From contig NZ_JHQS01000129.1 of NCBI RefSeq assembly GCF_014843845.1, positions 1 to 64,000 of the forward strand: 64,000 bases of DNA, read 5' to 3'. Made by a program: the position numbers and the translations under genes. The notes beneath the pieces were generated by a model that was given only the letters and a program-made list of their open reading frames with translations, was not told the origin of the DNA and did no database searches. The DNA is from Mesorhizobium amorphae (GTDB lineage: Bacteria > Pseudomonadota > Alphaproteobacteria > Rhizobiales > Rhizobiaceae). This document shows, piece after piece, positions 54,754 to 62,501 of the stretch; within the stretch, counting starts at the first letter, position 1, and each line of letters begins with the position of its first letter.

Positions 54754-55668
54754 ATGGCGGGAGTCGCCTCGATCGGTGAGTGCATGCTCGAACTGTCAGG
54801 CCAGGCCGGGCCGAACTGGCGCATGGGCTTTGCCGGCGACACGTTCAACACGCTGTGGGCGCTGCATGCGCTGAGCAACGACCGGCCGGCGACCTACGTT
54901 TCGGCTTTCGGCGACGACCCGTTCTCGCAGGCACAGATTGCTTTCTTCGCCGAAAACGGCATCGGCATCGGCCAGAGCCCGGTCATCACGGGCGCCCGGC
55001 CCGGCCTCTATGCCATCACGCTGACCGGCGCCGAACGCGCCTTCACCTACTGGCGCGCCGACGCGGCCGCCAGGCAGCTCGCTTCGGACCCAGCCGCCCT
55101 GACAAAAAGCCTGGAAAACCAAGCGCTTGTCTATTTTTCCGGAATCACCTTGGCAATTCTGGACGATGCCGCGCGCAAGACATTGCTGACGACGGTGGCC
55201 AAGGCCCGCGCGACCGGTTCGCTTGTCGCCTTCGATCCCAATTACCGGCCACGCCTGTGGCGCAATCGCGAGGTCGCGCAGGCCGCGATCCTCGAAGCGC
55301 TTGCCGTCACCGACATCGCCCTACCGACCTTTCCGGACGAGCAGATGCTTTTTGGGGACGAGACACCGGAGGCGACCGCGGAGCGGCTGGGAAAACTGGT
55401 CGGCGAAGTCGTCGTCAAGAACGGCGAGGGAGCGGCGCTGATTGCCTCCGATGGCGCCTTGCAGCCGGTGCCGGCCGTGCATGTCGCAACCCCCGTCGAC
55501 ACCACCGGCGCCGGCGATTCCTTCAATGGCGGCTACCTCGCCGCCCGGCTTGCCGGCCATGCCCCGGTGGATGCCGCCCTGCGCGCACATCGTGTCGCCG
55601 CCGCTGTCGTGCAGGTACGCGGCGCATTGGCACCGTTCGATACCCTTCGAGTGGCATTTGACGGTTAA
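54754..55668 (+). CDS. kdgK: 2-keto-3-deoxygluconate kinase
   Basis: 304 residues of the PfkB family. GECMLELSG opens the protein, GFAGDTFNTLW binds the sugar, and DTTGAGDSFNGGYLAARLAG near the end is the ATP/anion-hole motif with catalytic Asp. It phosphorylates 2-keto-3-deoxygluconate in uronate or Entner-Doudoroff-type breakdown. ATG 54754 has a GGAGAGA site. It overlaps the convergent galM gene by four bases. Confidence 0.9.
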   Translation: MAGVASIGECMLELSGQAGPNWRMGFAGDTFNTLWALHALSNDRPATYVSAFGDDPFSQAQIAFFAENGIGIGQSPVITGARPGLYAITLTGAERAFTYWRADAAARQLASDPAALTKSLENQALVYFSGITLAILDDAARKTLLTTVAKARATGSLVAFDPNYRPRLWRNREVAQAAILEALAVTDIALPTFPDEQMLFGDETPEATAERLGKLVGEVVVKNGEGAALIASDGALQPVPAVHVATPVDTTGAGDSFNGGYLAARLAGHAPVDAALRAHRVAAAVVQVRGALAPFDTLRVAFDG

Positions 55669-56690
55669 GGCAGGCGGAACCGATATTCGGTAACCTGATG
55701 GTAGATCTGTCCCGGCCACAGCGTCGCCTGTGGGAAATACGGCCGGTTCGGCGCATCCGGCCAGACTTGCGCCTCCAGGCAGAAGCCCGAAAACGCCTTG
55801 TACTGGCGCCCCTCCAGTCCCGCTGAGGACGGCGTCAAATACTGGCCGGTATAGAGCTGCAGACCGGGCTCCGTGGTCCAGACCTCCATCTCGACGCCGG
55901 AAGTCGCGCCTTGCGCCCACGATGCCTGCTTCAGCGGTCCGCGTGTCGGGGCGAGGCAGAAATTCAGGTCGTAGGGAAGCTGCTCGCCCTCGCTCTCCAT
56001 GCGCAGCGGCCGCGCCTGGCGGAAGTCGAAGGGCGTGCCGTCGACCGGCTTGACCGCGCCGGTCGGGATCATCTCGCCGTCGATCGGCGTATAGGCGCCG
56101 GCATTGAGCATCAGCCGGTGGTCGAGAATGTCGCCGGCGCCGCCGTCGTCGAGGTTGAAATAGGAATGCTGCGCGAGATTGCACAGCGTCGGCTCCTCTG
56201 AGGTCGCGGTCAGTTCGACGCTGAGCGTGCCGGGGATCTTCAGCCGGTAGGTGCAGGTCACGTCGAGCGCGCCGGGAAAGCCCATCGTGCCGTCGGGGTC
56301 GTGCAGGGCAAGTGTGACGAAGTCCCTTCCATGCAGCGAAACGGTCCATGGCCGGTGGAAATAGCCTTGCGAGCCGCCATGCAGCGTGTGCTTGTCGAGG
56401 AAGTTGCGTTCCGTCTGGTAGCGGTTGCCGGCGATGGTGAAGCGGCCGTCGCGGATGCGGTTGGCATAGCGCCCGACGACCGCGCCGAAGAACGCCTTGT
56501 CGGTCTCGTAGGGCTCGAAACGGTCGTAGCCCAGCACCAGCGGCGCATCATGTCCGGAGAGGCGCAAATCCTGGATGATCGCGCCCAGCCCGATGATGTT
56601 GGCGGTGAGGCCGCCGCCACGGATGGTGAAGCGGCGGACGGCGTCGCCCGCCTGCGTCGTACCGAAGACCTCGCCGTCCTTCATCGTCAT
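55665..56690 (-). CDS. galM: Aldose 1-epimerase (galactose mutarotase)
   Basis: 341 residues. HTLHGGSQGYFHRPW and LAQHSYFNLDD carry the catalytic histidines and FCLEAQVWPDAPN the catalytic Glu. It interconverts alpha- and beta-aldoses. It is convergent with kdgK and may work in the same sugar pathway. Confidence 0.92.
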   Translation of the reverse strand: MTMKDGEVFGTTQAGDAVRRFTIRGGGLTANIIGLGAIIQDLRLSGHDAPLVLGYDRFEPYETDKAFFGAVVGRYANRIRDGRFTIAGNRYQTERNFLDKHTLHGGSQGYFHRPWTVSLHGRDFVTLALHDPDGTMGFPGALDVTCTYRLKIPGTLSVELTATSEEPTLCNLAQHSYFNLDDGGAGDILDHRLMLNAGAYTPIDGEMIPTGAVKPVDGTPFDFRQARPLRMESEGEQLPYDLNFCLAPTRGPLKQASWAQGATSGVEMEVWTTEPGLQLYTGQYLTPSSAGLEGRQYKAFSGFCLEAQVWPDAPNRPYFPQATLWPGQIYHQVTEYRFRLP

Positions 56691-56763
56691 GCCCGAAAAG
56701 TCAGTTCGTTGATCTGTCGACTTCGGCCGGTTGCGTCTTTCGGCCGGGTTTGACGCATCGAAA

Positions 56764-56783
56764 GGGCAGGCTTACGCCTGCCC
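56764..56783 (-). terminator. Terminator after gabD
   Basis: GGGCAGGC-TTAC-GCCTGCCC is a perfect 8-bp stem. On the minus strand it is followed by TTT. It lies 18 bases after the gabD stop. Confidence 0.7.
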
Positions 56784-56800
56784 CGCTCTTCCGATGGCTA

Positions 56801-58258
56801 TCAGAGGCCGAGGCCGCCGATGCAGACATATTTGGTGTCGAGATAATCCTCGATGCCCTGATGTCCGCCTTCCTTGCCGAGGCCCGATTCCTTGACGCCG
56901 CCGAACGGCGCCTCCGGTGTGGTGATGAGGCCTTCATTGACGCCGACCATACCGTATTTCAGCCCTTCCATGACCCGGAAGGCGCGGCCGAGATCGCCGG
57001 TGTAGAAATAGCAGGCAAGGCCGAATTCGGTGTCGTTGGCCAGAGCGATGGCCTCTTCCTCGGTCTCGAACTTGAACACGGGTGCGACCGGCCCAAAGAT
57101 CTCTTCCTTCATGAAGCGCATCTTCGGCGTCGCGTTGGCGATCACAGTCGGCTGGAAGAACGAGCCGCCGAGCACATGGCGCTTGCCGCCGGCGACGACC
57201 TTGCCGCCCTTGGAGGTCGCGTCGGCGATCAGTTCCTCGACCTTCTCGACCGCCTTCTCGTCGATCAGCGGCCCCTGCTGCACGCCCTCTTCGAGGCCGG
57301 AACCGACCTTGAGATTGTCGCTGGCGGCGGCGAGCTTTTCGACGAACTTGTCATAGACGCCGGCCTGAACCAGGAAGCGGTTGGTGCAAACGCAAGTCTG
57401 GCCGGAATTGCGGTACTTGGCGGTGATCGCGCCCGCGACCGCACGCTCGATATCAGCGTCGTCGAAGACGATGAACGGCGCATTGCCGCCGAGCTCCATC
57501 GACACTTTCTTGACGGTCACCGACGCCTTCTGGATGAGCATCTTGCCGATTTCGGTCGAGCCGGTGAAGGTGATCTTCGACACCAGCGGATTGGCGCAGA
57601 TCTCGTCGCCGATTTCGGCGGCGGCACCGGTCAGGATGTTGACGACACCCTTTGGGAAGCCGACTTCCTCGGCGAGCGCGCCCCAGGCCAGGCCGGAATA
57701 AGGCGTCTGCGTCGCCGGCTTGACCACGGCGGTGCAGCCGGCGGCCAGCGCCGGACCTAGCTTACGGGCGAGCATCGAGGACGGGAAATTCCACGGTGTG
57801 ATGGCGGCGATGACGCCGACCGGCTCCTTGGTCACCAGAATGCGGCGGTCCGCCCACGGCGAGGGCACGACGTCGCCATAGGTGCGGCGGCCCTCTTCGG
57901 CGAACCACAGGATGTAGGACGCAGCCGAGCCGATCTCGCCCTTGGATTCGAACAGCGACTTGCCCTGCTCGATGGTCAAGAGTTCGGCGAGCACGTCCTG
58001 ATTGTCCATCATCGCGTCATGCAGCTTGCGCAGCAGCTTCGAGCGCTCGAGCGCGGTGGTCTTGCGCCAGGTCTTGAAGGCTTCATGGGCGGCTTCGATG
58101 GCACGGCGGGTCTCCACCTTGCCCGACTTCGGCACGGTGCCGATCTTGAGGCCGGTCGCCGGATTGTTGACGTCAACCGTCTGGCCGCTGTCGGCCTGCA
58201 CCCATTCGCCGTTGATGAGATTGGCCTGCCGCATGAAATGGCTGGTTTTCTGAAGCAT
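56801..58258 (-). CDS. gabD: Succinate-semialdehyde dehydrogenase
   Basis: 485 residues, the GabD length. ITPWNFPSSMLARKLGPALA is the cofactor-site start, MELGGNAP holds the general base Glu, and SGQTCVCTNRFL holds the catalytic Cys with the second Cys common in GabD. NAD(P)-dependent oxidation of succinate semialdehyde feeds the TCA cycle. It is a single gene; gabT is not in the window. An alternative within the ALDH family is possible but the match is strong. Confidence 0.88.
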   Translation of the reverse strand: MLQKTSHFMRQANLINGEWVQADSGQTVDVNNPATGLKIGTVPKSGKVETRRAIEAAHEAFKTWRKTTALERSKLLRKLHDAMMDNQDVLAELLTIEQGKSLFESKGEIGSAASYILWFAEEGRRTYGDVVPSPWADRRILVTKEPVGVIAAITPWNFPSSMLARKLGPALAAGCTAVVKPATQTPYSGLAWGALAEEVGFPKGVVNILTGAAAEIGDEICANPLVSKITFTGSTEIGKMLIQKASVTVKKVSMELGGNAPFIVFDDADIERAVAGAITAKYRNSGQTCVCTNRFLVQAGVYDKFVEKLAAASDNLKVGSGLEEGVQQGPLIDEKAVEKVEELIADATSKGGKVVAGGKRHVLGGSFFQPTVIANATPKMRFMKEEIFGPVAPVFKFETEEEAIALANDTEFGLACYFYTGDLGRAFRVMEGLKYGMVGVNEGLITTPEAPFGGVKESGLGKEGGHQGIEDYLDTKYVCIGGLGL

Positions 58259-58457
58259 GGTCTAACCTCCGTTCGGCGCGCGGGCCGGTCGCTGATTTCT
58301 TCGGTGGAGCGTACGCAAAGGCCCTCGAAGCCGGCACGCTGGGGCATTGCTCTTTACCTAGGGCGAGCCCGGCAAGCAATCGCAATATGGCATATAGGGG
58401 TTGGGCCAGAGAAGGCGAGAGCACGCCCTCCCGGATTCCGGCCCGAGTGCCCCGGTT

Positions 58458-59408
58458 TTATCCAAAAATGTGGACCACCACCGTCAGCCAGAACGCCGTG
58501 GTGACCACCGCGCTCGCAGTGGCGATGGTCATCTGGTTCGATGCCAGCGCCTGGCCGGTGTTGAACTGCACGGCGATGAGATAGGTATTGATGCCGGACG
58601 GCAGCGCTGCCACCAGGACCGCCACCTTCGCCGTCAAAGGCGGCAGGCCGAACAGCCAGACTAGGCTGAGCACCAGCCCCGGCATCAGGAACAGCTTCAA
58701 CGCCGACAAAGCGAGCGCCGGCCGGACATTGCCGGAGATGCCGAAGAGGCGCAGGCTGAGCCCCATGGCAAACAGCGCGATTGGCGCTGCGGTGGCGGCC
58801 AGCGCATCGACCAGCCGCTCGGCGAGTTCCGGCAAAGGCGCCCCGGTGAGGCGCCATGCCAGCCCGGCCAGGATACCAATGATCAGCGGGTTGGCGAACA
58901 GTCTTCTCAGAAAGCTCTGGATGATGCGCAGCGGGTGCACGGGCTCGCCGCCACCGCGACCAAATATCTCGAACATGATGATCGAGGCCATCATCATGGT
59001 CGGCAGATGCACCGAGACGAGCAGCGACAGCACTTCGAATCCGCTGGACCCGAATACGCCGAGAACGAAGGGAATGCCCAGCAACACCACATTCGAGAAG
59101 GACGACGACACGCCGCCGACGATGCCGGTGCGTGCGTCCCGCCCGAAGATCCGCGTCATGACCAGATGGCCGGCGGCCCATGTCATTGCAACTGCCGTGA
59201 AGTAAGCGCCCCACAGCGACCAGGGCGCCACACCGTGGAAATCGGAATTCACCATCGTCCGGAACAGCAGCAGCGGCATGGCCACGTTGATGGCGAATTC
59301 GGATATGCCGTCGCCGCTGGCGGGCCGGAGATAGCCGGTTAACCCGGCGAGATAGCCGAGTGCGACCAGACTGAAGACGAAGAGGACGGTTTCCGTGAGC
59401 GGAGACAT
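58458..59408 (-). CDS. AEC-family transporter
   Basis: 316 residues with about ten helices. FAINVAMPLLLFRTMVNSD and LPSGINTYLIAVQFNTGQ are typical of the auxin-efflux-carrier (AEC) fold, in which the N- and C-terminal halves are alike. It probably exports or imports an organic acid. ATG 59408 gives the usual length; the frame extends 12 codons further upstream. Confidence 0.82.
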   Translation of the reverse strand: MSPLTETVLFVFSLVALGYLAGLTGYLRPASGDGISEFAINVAMPLLLFRTMVNSDFHGVAPWSLWGAYFTAVAMTWAAGHLVMTRIFGRDARTGIVGGVSSSFSNVVLLGIPFVLGVFGSSGFEVLSLLVSVHLPTMMMASIIMFEIFGRGGGEPVHPLRIIQSFLRRLFANPLIIGILAGLAWRLTGAPLPELAERLVDALAATAAPIALFAMGLSLRLFGISGNVRPALALSALKLFLMPGLVLSLVWLFGLPPLTAKVAVLVAALPSGINTYLIAVQFNTGQALASNQMTIATASAVVTTAFWLTVVVHIFG

Positions 59409-59553
59409 TTCTCCCGTGATAGGCGAGGCCCGATTGCGGCGCAATTGCCTGGCCGACGAGACCTTTCCGCCGCGCCTTGTCTTTCAGCCGGCTTTGCCGT
59501 CCCTATATGCCGCTCACCGCCACCCCTGCCGGCGAGCGGAACAAGGATTGCCG

Positions 59554-60102
59554 ATGGTTCGATTTCTGCTGGCGCTGCTCCTGCTCGTCGCTCCCGCCAC
59601 AGGCCACGCGACGGATGCCGGCTGGGCGTTGCTGCGTGACGGCGGACATGTCGTGCTGCTGCGCCACGCCATGGTCACCGGCACCACCGATCCGGCCAAT
59701 TTCGACATCGCCAAATGCCCGACCCAGCTCAATTTGTCGGCGCGCGGCCAGCAGCAGGCAAGCCGGATCGGCGCGCTATTCGCCGCCCGCGCCGCCCCGA
59801 TCGAGCGCGTTCTGTCCAGCCGCTATTGCCGTTGCCTCGACACTGCTCGCATCGCCTTCGAGGCCGAGCCGGAGCCCTTCGCGCCGCTTGACCTCCTGAA
59901 GACCGATCCGGCGGAGAAGGCCGCGCAGCTCACAGCGGTGATGACCGAGATCCGCGGCTATTCCGGCTCGGACAATCTGGTCCTGGTTACCCATCTGGAG
60001 AACATCGTGGCGCTGACCGGCGTGTCGCCGCGCGAAGGCGAAGCGGTGGTGGTCGAGCCGCAGGGCGACGGCTTGCGCGTGCTCGGCCGCGTCACCTTCT
60101 GA
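59554..60102 (+). CDS. Secreted histidine phosphatase family protein
   Basis: 182 residues with a signal peptide (MVRFLLALLLLVAPATGHA). The phosphatase motif is VLLRHAMVTG, with RHA in place of the usual RHG, and His in LVTHLENIVAL is the second catalytic His. It probably acts on phosphate esters in the periplasm. It is followed by the tRNA-like pair after 230 bases without a gene. Confidence 0.82.
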   Translation: MVRFLLALLLLVAPATGHATDAGWALLRDGGHVVLLRHAMVTGTTDPANFDIAKCPTQLNLSARGQQQASRIGALFAARAAPIERVLSSRYCRCLDTARIAFEAEPEPFAPLDLLKTDPAEKAAQLTAVMTEIRGYSGSDNLVLVTHLENIVALTGVSPREGEAVVVEPQGDGLRVLGRVTF

Positions 60103-60331
60103 CGGCACCGAAGGCCCTGCCCGGGCGTCGAGCAAGTGTTGCCGAAATGCCACCATCGAAAGAAGCCGCAAATATGCCGCGACAATGCCGCTTGCGACAA
60201 CCCGTCGCAGGGGCTATAGGCGCGCTCCCGGTCACGAATACCGAAGCGAGCACAACGGTTGGAGCTTCCGCCTCCGCCCGCGCAGGTGGCTTTGCCGTCC
60301 TGCGTACGGCGCCGTTTCGGGGGTTGGGATC

Positions 60332-60405
60332 GCGGATGTAGCTCAGGGGGAGAGCGCCGGATTTGGGTCCGGAGGTCGCAGGTTCGAATCCTGCTGTCTG
60401 CACCA
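60332..60405 (+). tRNA. tRNA-like gene with six-base anticodon loop (Pro-TGG-like)
   Basis: Acceptor GCGGATG (60332-60338) pairs with TGTCTGC (60395-60401), including G-U pairs; D stem GCTC/GAGC; T arm GCAGG-TTCGAAT-CCTGC; encoded CCA at 60403-60405. The anticodon stem CCGGA (60357-60361)/TCCGG (60368-60372) leaves only TTTGGG as loop, one base fewer than the invariant seven. The apparent anticodon is TGG, but the first pair is G-C whereas bacterial tRNA-Pro has C1-G72. It is a tRNA in shape and likely not a normal decoder. Confidence 0.7.
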
Positions 60406-60477
60406 CGGATAGCTCAGTTTGGGTAGAGCATCAGACTCATAATCTGACGGTCGAAGGTTCGAATCCTTCTCCAATGG
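60403..60477 (+). ncRNA. Second tRNA-like unit (Met-CAT-like) without acceptor stem
   Basis: D stem GCTC/GAGC (60412-60429), anticodon arm TCAGA-CTCATAA-TCTGA (60431-60447, anticodon CAT) and T arm GAAGG-TTCGAAT-CCTTC (60453-60469) are perfect. The acceptor is not: the 5' side would be 60403-60409, of which the first three bases are the CCA of the preceding tRNA-like unit, and only four of seven pairs form with TCCAATG (60470-60476). No CCA follows. It is therefore a tRNA core without a working acceptor stem, joined to the previous unit. Confidence 0.7.
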
Positions 60478-60846
60478 CTGATAGGCCACCACCCTTTCAC
60501 GGTGTTATCTGAAAAACGGTCCGGGGACCGGAATGCTGAAGACCTGACGGACGGCCGAAGCCTTCGGGCCGAGGCCGTATCGAAAGGTCTGACGCCGTCG
60601 GCTCGCGGCTAGGCCCGCGGTGACGATCAAGGCGCAGCGTCGCCGGCAAGGGAAGCTTCGGCTTCCGGCGCCCGCTTCGCTGCCCCGCGATCCGCTCCCG
60701 AAGGCCCGCCGCGAATTGATGCCACCGGTCCCTGGATCATCGTGCCGGGACGTGAAGCAAGAAACGAAGCGAAACGAGAAACGAAAAGGAAGATCGACGC
60801 ATGACGTGACGCCTCGCATGGGGCCATGCCCGACAGGAGTAAGACA
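60478..60846 (+). ncRNA. Hairpin-rich leader between tRNA-like pair and slipin
   Basis: No protein is supported here. The plus strand forms several hairpins: CGGTCC/GGACCG (60517-60530); AGACCT/AGGTCT (60540-60590) enclosing ACGGCC/GGCCGT and GCC-TTCG-GGC; and GGAAGC-TTCG-GCTTCC (60651-60666). An A-rich part with three AAACGA units follows (60762-60784), then the AGGAG site of the slipin gene. The series could be the 3' part of a long structured RNA that includes the tRNA-like units, or an attenuator of slipin. Confidence 0.45.
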
Positions 60847-61986
60847 ATGACCATTCTCGATAAGGTTTTGGGACGCGAGCGCGTCCTTGTTAAGGAAAAC
60901 GAGCGTGCCGTCACCCTCTACAAGGGTGAGATCAAGGCTGTCCTGATGCCGGGCGAGCACTGGCTCGCCAACCGGCGCCAGAGCCTTGAAGTCTCGCGGC
61001 ACGATCTGAAGAACCCGGAATTCGTTTCGGCGTACGAGAAGGCGTTGTTCGACAAGCTCCCGGATGTGGCCGCGCGTCATTTCACCGTCATTCGCACCGG
61101 GCGCACGGATGTCGCCGTCATCGAGCGTGACGGCAACCTCCATGCCGTGCTGGCGCCGGACCGCAAGCTCGTGCTGTGGACGGATGCCGGACCGTGGAAG
61201 GTGACGCTGGTCGACACTGCCGCGGAACTGGCGATCGATCCTGCGGTCATGCGCCGGATCGGCCAGGCGCGGAAGACGGAACTGATGTCCGTCCATCCGG
61301 TCGTCGACGGCCAGGCCGGACTGCTGTTCGTCGATGGTGTCCTTGTGCGGACGCTTGCGGCGGGCGTGCATGCGTTCTGGAACGTCGGACGCATGGTGCA
61401 GGTGAAGGTCGTCGATCTCAAGCGCCAGTCGCTTGACGTCGCCGGGCAGGAAGTGCTGACCAAGGATCGCGTCACGATCCGCGTCAACATCGCCGCCGAA
61501 TACCGGGTCGTCGATCCGGTCAAGGCGGTGAGTGCTGTGAAGGACTTCGCGGAAGCCCTCTACCGCGCCCTGCAGTACGCCTTCCGCAAGACGCTTGGCG
61601 CGCTGACGCTCGACCAGATCCTCGAGAAGAAGGTGACGGTCGACGAGGAGGCCGCCGGCAAGGTCCGCGCCGACATGGCCGAGATCGGGGTCGAGGTCAG
61701 CGATATCGCGCTCAAGGATGTCATCCTGCCGGGCGAGATGCGCGAAATCCTCAACCAGGTGGTTTCGGCCGAAAAGCAGGCCGAGGCCAACGTCATCCGC
61801 CGCCGCGAGGAGACGAACGCCACGCGTTCGCTCCTCAACACGGCCCGGGTGATGGCCGAGAACCCGGTGATGCTGCGGCTGAAGGAGCTTGAGGCTCTGG
61901 AGACCATCGCCGGCAAGGTCGAGCGGCTGACCGTCCACAACGGAACGGGCGGGCTGCTGAACGACCTGGTCAAGCTCCGCGACTGA
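60847..61986 (+). CDS. Slipin (SPFH/band-7 domain) family protein
   Basis: 379 residues from ATG 60847 behind AGGAG. The N-terminal 120 residues are family-specific (VKENERAVTLYKGEIKAVLM, VIRTGRTDVAVIERDGNLHA). The SPFH domain follows with LDVAGQEVLTKDRVTIRVNI, AEYRVVDPVKAVSAVKDFAE and VSDIALKDVILPGEMREILN. No clear membrane helix is visible, unusual for SPFH proteins. In several bacteria slipins of this type accompany RNA-repair (RtcB) operons and tRNA-like genes; rtcB is not present here. The two tRNA-like units upstream make that link the best guess. Confidence 0.85.
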   Translation: MTILDKVLGRERVLVKENERAVTLYKGEIKAVLMPGEHWLANRRQSLEVSRHDLKNPEFVSAYEKALFDKLPDVAARHFTVIRTGRTDVAVIERDGNLHAVLAPDRKLVLWTDAGPWKVTLVDTAAELAIDPAVMRRIGQARKTELMSVHPVVDGQAGLLFVDGVLVRTLAAGVHAFWNVGRMVQVKVVDLKRQSLDVAGQEVLTKDRVTIRVNIAAEYRVVDPVKAVSAVKDFAEALYRALQYAFRKTLGALTLDQILEKKVTVDEEAAGKVRADMAEIGVEVSDIALKDVILPGEMREILNQVVSAEKQAEANVIRRREETNATRSLLNTARVMAENPVMLRLKELEALETIAGKVERLTVHNGTGGLLNDLVKLRD

Positions 61987-62006
61987 GCTGACCCCACGTC
62001 AATGGG

Positions 62007-62035
62007 AAGGGCCGCCGGGCAATCCGGCGGCCCTT
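62007..62035 (+). terminator. Terminator after slipin
   Basis: A 12-bp perfect stem (AAGGGCCGCCGG with CCGGCGGCCCTT) and a five-base loop, ending in TTCTT. It starts 21 bases after the slipin stop and separates it from the acpXL operon. Confidence 0.8.
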
Positions 62036-62163
62036 CTTGTCTTTGCAACCGAGGCATCCCATCTGCGCCCAGCGTATCAGGCCTTTTCCTGTCCGGAAAA
62101 ACCGATTAGACAGCGCCCAAACAAGATGCGGACAGATTCCGCCCGCAACCGAAGGAAGAGCCC

Positions 62164-62445
62164 TTGTCCACCACGTTCGACAAAGTCGCCAAGATCATTG
62201 CCGACACCAGCGAGATCGATATCGAGACGATCACGCCCGAAAGCCACACCATCGACGATCTCGGCATCGACAGCCTCGATTTCCTCGACATCGTCTTTGC
62301 CATCGATAAGGAATTCGGCATCAAGGTGCCGCTGGAGAAGTGGACGCAGGAGGTCAATGACGGCAAGGCCTCGACCGACGATTACTTCGTCATGAAGAAC
62401 CTGTGCGCCAAGATCGACGCGCTGGTCGCCGCCAAGACCGCCTGA
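62164..62445 (+). CDS. acpXL: Acyl carrier protein AcpXL
   Basis: 93 residues, TTG start at 62164 behind AAGGAAGAG. The 4'-phosphopantetheine serine is Ser37 (DDLGIDSLDFLD). The length and the sequence KVPLEKWTQEVNDGKASTDD are typical of AcpXL, which carries the very long chain fatty acid added to rhizobial lipid A. It is the first gene of the cluster; the usual fabZ-type gene does not follow directly. Confidence 0.93.
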   Translation: MSTTFDKVAKIIADTSEIDIETITPESHTIDDLGIDSLDFLDIVFAIDKEFGIKVPLEKWTQEVNDGKASTDDYFVMKNLCAKIDALVAAKTA

Positions 62446-62501
62446 CGTCAGTTGAGCGCGTGACCTTGACGCGCTCTGCCGCCTAACCCACAAAGCCGCC
62501 C

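Noticed and set aside
60103..60331. Sigma-54 promoter in front of the tRNA-like pair
   Set aside because: Several GGC-rich pieces look similar, but none has GG and GC at the required ten-base spacing with a TTGC element.
60092..60406. Minus-strand frame reading AGFEPATSGPKSGALPLSYI
   Set aside because: This is the well-known false protein from the antisense strand of a tRNA.
60505..61938. 477-codon minus-strand frame
   Set aside because: Antisense to the slipin gene and the structured leader; no family motif.
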